Below are positions 29,204 to 31,877 of a stretch of 31,877 nt of DNA, piece after piece. Origin of the DNA: Chara braunii (Eukaryota; Streptophyta; Charophyceae; Charales; Characeae); the NCBI GenBank assembly GCA_003427395.1, contig BFEA01000112.1, forward strand, positions 327,521 to 359,397, written 5' to 3'. Under the pieces are notes generated by a model. The model worked only from the letters and a program-made list of their open reading frames with translations, had not been told where the DNA came from and did no database searches. The position numbers and the translations under genes were made by a program. Each line of letters begins with the position of its first letter. Position 1 is the first letter of the stretch.

Positions 29204-31515
29204 ACCTCACGCCGAGCTCGACTTCCTGATCGGAGTGGGATGGGGGCCCAGAAGTGCGAAAAGGGGTGTGCCAAGGATTTTAGGAAAGTCGGGGTGGAGT
29301 CCCAGGTCGGAACTGAGATCTCTTGTGGCAAGTTCCAGGGGTACAGGTGCAAAAGGGGATATACTCAGAGGGGAGGTTGCTGATGTCGTGCAGCATAAGG
29401 CAGATGGCATGCGTAGTGCATCTCCGGCTACAACTCTGGGACACTTCTCCGGTTATCGCCGTACCGATAGATTTAAACACTCTTGCTTTCCCGAACAAAA
29501 TTCCAACGACATTGCCCCTGCCAACAGGTGTAACGTTAAGGCCAACAGGAAAAAAGAATCACCATCGCCATTGGTCTCGTTTTCGAGGTTGGTCACTCGA
29601 TTCAACTAGTTGTCGGTGCTGCCTGTAACAGGCCTCGGGTTCTGCCGAGGCAGGCTGTACGGGGAGGTTGTGCAATCGCCGTTCAGCTTCGGTTCGGGCC
29701 TGTCGGATAGTTCCAAAAGCTCGGCGTGCCCGGTGATACCGACAACCTTCGCACGGCAGGTTGGGCCACGAGCGAGCTATGAAATTCCACGGTACTACTG
29801 TGAGTTGGTGATACGGGAGAAGGATATGGAAGGGCGGGAAGTTGGTAGTAATAAGGACCAAGTCGGGGGATATAAAATATTGCGTGTTATAAGTTTCCGG
29901 GTAGTGGAGACACCTGGGGTCGCTAGTTATGGCACAATGAAAATCCCTTGCTCATAAGCGATCATTTTCTGTTAGGCAAGAGAATTCCGGACTTCTTAAA
30001 TTTCCCCGCCGTCTGAGTTGTTCGCCTTCCCAATACTCGCGAGATTCCAGATCCCTCAGAGTTTCGTAGTCGGACGCATAGGGAGGAGACCGCGCAGCCA
30101 TGTCGGTTTAGCAACCCGCATCCCCCACATCTTTACGCAAGGTTAAGGCTGACTTACGCAGGCGAGTGCGTACGTGGCGACTCGGTTTTCTCGAGATCGC
30201 GATCGTACGCACACGTGTACGTAAGAAACAATTGATTGGTTCCGTGTGTCGGTCACATTCAACCGTAAATGCAATTATCCTACCAATCACTACATGCCAT
30301 ATAGTTGCGCAAAGATTGTCAGTTAGACTCCAGACATCCAAAGTGAGCATTCCTCATCAGGTCTGATTGCATATCTCATGCAGGCGAACACTGGTCAGAG
30401 ACAACACGCATCGTGTAAACAAATCAAAAAGATCGCTCAAAGAGATCCTACATTCATTTCATGCATACATACCGAGCAAAACATTAAGGAAAATCCAAAA
30501 CAATATACAGAAGAAGTTTGAAAGAGAAGGGCCGCGATAAAGAGATCGGCCCTATCAAAACTCAAAATTATACAGATGGACCGAAAAGGGAATGAAAGGA
30601 ACAACAAAAGGAAGCCATATCCCACACCCACATCACTGCTCTCTCTCTCATTCTCTCTCTCCTGCTGCAGACAATCCGTCGTCACGCATCAATACCTACG
30701 ATACTGGCAGTCCGTCGCCACGTATCCACACAGAGTTGTCACCCCGCTTAGCCCGCATACGCCCGTCAGGTTCGCCTGTGCGCCACAGTCCGTGGTGGCC
30801 TACACGTCAACCCCGCATACTTGGCACCAGCTCGTCGGATCGCACAACTCTCACACTCACTCACCTTCCAACTCGCTCATTAGCCGACCCTCACTGATCG
30901 CGCTAACCTCGAAATTCTTAGAGAGCAAACTAATCGCGCTTGCGGAATTTATAGCATGCATGCCTACGCGAAAGGTACGAGATTAAGCTCAGATGGATAG
31001 GGAAAGAAGAGAGGAAGTGCCTACGTCTGCATGGCCACGCAGCCGCATAGGGGTCGTAGCCGCTCTCCACGCATCAATTTGGTCATGCAAGCGTTGCGGC
31101 CAATTAGAACAGAGTATGTGAGACGAGAAATGAGAAGGAAGAAGGCGGGTAACATAGGAGAATCAAGAAGGAAGAAGGATTACAGTTGCAATTGCGCCCG
31201 CCAAAAATGATAGTTACACAAGATTAAAGGCGCGATTCAGTCAGAACCCAGTTCCTCGCGCCACAAGATGCGTGCGAACGTTGCGCAACAAAATTCAGAG
31301 CACCTAAATTCCTAGTCTAAGTCCTAGGAAATTCCGAGAAGAAAAACAATTCCGGGAGCCCGAGGGGGCTGGACATTAGTTAAAAATTCGAAAACGAAAA
31401 TTCCCGCGTGCTAATCTCGCCAAAATTCCTAGTGCTTACAGTAGAATAAGAAAGAAACTATGGTACAGTCATTTCTTGCGCCCGTCATGGCGCCGCCATC
31501 CAATCGTCGGCGCGG
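29204..31515 (-). repeat. 5' LTR of element 2
   Basis: About 2,312 bp, matching 18379-20681 with scattered substitutions and small indels (for example an 11-bp difference near 30925). It contains CT-rich stretches (about 30638-30663) and the same TATA box at 30946-30953. The match ends abruptly at 31515 (GGCGCGG), and the flanking base context does not give a duplication with 18374-18378. Confidence 0.85.
30946..30953 (-). promoter_or_regulatory. TATA box of the 5' LTR of element 2
   Basis: CTATAAAT on the minus strand, identical to the copy at 20106-20113. It would drive the full-length transcript toward gag. Confidence 0.5.
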
Positions 31516-31877
31516 TGTCACGCGCATCGGTCCGGCACCGCACGTGGCGGCGTGGGACCCTCTCGGCCGCGTCACGCAGGAGTTGGACCAACCTCGACAC
31601 GAACACGCAAATGGAGCTTCCTTAGGCCGCTTCGGCCGAGTGCGCCAGCCATACCTCTTGCGAGCCCCTACGACAGGATAGGGCCTACGCGAGGCACAAC
31701 TTACCTCCACCTTACGGGAGTTGTCACCTCCCTTCGGTGGGCGTATCCCCACCGAGCTACCAGTCCACAATACGAAGGCTACTCGGTTGCAATCGCAGAG
31801 GTGGACCAGCCGAGGGCGTTTCTCGTTCGCTGTAGCATAGAGGGTACGCGCGGTAATACGCCTATCGGACCCGCACA
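31516..31877. other. Flank beyond element 2
   Basis: G+C-rich, with a short hairpin (TCGGTGGG...CCCACCGA near 31734-31758). Open frames here are Arg-rich without recognisable motifs. I see no gene. Confidence 0.5.

Larger units (their letters stand above)
18379..31515 (-). mobile_element. Element 2: Ty3/gypsy retrotransposon with 2.3-kb LTRs and an extra gene
   Basis: Read on the minus strand: 5' LTR (29204-31515), primer-binding site, gag, protease, reverse transcriptase, RNase H, integrase, ORF X, 3' LTR (18379-20681). The total is about 13.1 kb. Integrase precedes the 3' LTR and follows RNase H, so it is Ty3/gypsy. No chromodomain follows integrase. Long LTRs plus a gene after integrase recall the general layout of Athila/Tat-type plant elements, but the primer-binding site is the initiator-Met type and ORF X shows no envelope features. 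The first 330 bp of the LTRs differ at about 17 positions, so it is younger than element 1, yet its coding regions are much more broken. Confidence 0.88.

Noticed and set aside
31429-31770. 113-codon Arg/Gly-rich ORF at the upper edge
   Set aside because: It spans the LTR boundary of element 2 and has no motif or codon bias; likely a G+C-rich chance frame.

Overview
The window looks like repeat-dense nuclear DNA from a plant-lineage (streptophyte) genome. Three things point there. Both LTR retrotransposons carry a primer-binding site matching plant initiator-Met tRNA. A short array of plant-type telomere-like CCCTAAA units lies at 14497-14532. One element is a chromodomain-bearing Ty3/gypsy element (chromovirus). 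The abundant degenerate Ty3/gypsy copies and long homopolymers make a charophyte such as Chara a reasonable guess, but that is inference. I see no intact cellular gene, tRNA or rRNA gene, or CRISPR array.

Layout. 1-6446 is a mosaic of small repeats: a probable tRNA-derived SINE (1748-2195, minus), microsatellites, a near-perfect 117/119-bp-arm foldback element (4418-4733), a roughly 760-bp repeat with hairpins at both ends (4757-5514), poly(T) tracts, and two weak exon candidates. 6447-16664 is a complete minus-strand Ty3/gypsy chromovirus (element 1). It has 344/357-bp LTRs, a 5-bp target duplication CACTG, a 2-kb structured leader, gag, and a single-frame pol (PR-RT-RH-IN-chromodomain) stopped by five TGA codons and carrying YLND in place of the reverse transcriptase YxDD. 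Element 1 sits inside an older copy of the foldback family. 16670-18378 is spacer with the other part of that copy and a decayed LINE-like fragment on the plus strand.

18379-31515 is a second minus-strand Ty3/gypsy element (element 2) of a different kind. Its LTRs are about 2.3 kb, its integrase has no chromodomain, and a large additional coding region (ORF X, 23108-21015, about 0.7 kb of codons) lies between integrase and the 3' LTR. ORF X starts in an ATGA overlap with the pol stop and encodes a 16-Asp/poly-Glu tract. Gag, protease, RT, RNase H, integrase and ORF X are all recognisable, but each is broken by stops or frameshifts.

Each element once worked as a unit. Gag would package the RNA. 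Protease, RT/RNase H and integrase would mature, copy and insert it. The chromodomain of element 1 would steer insertion to chromatin. ORF X of element 2 has no function I can assign and is the most interesting unexplained part of the window.
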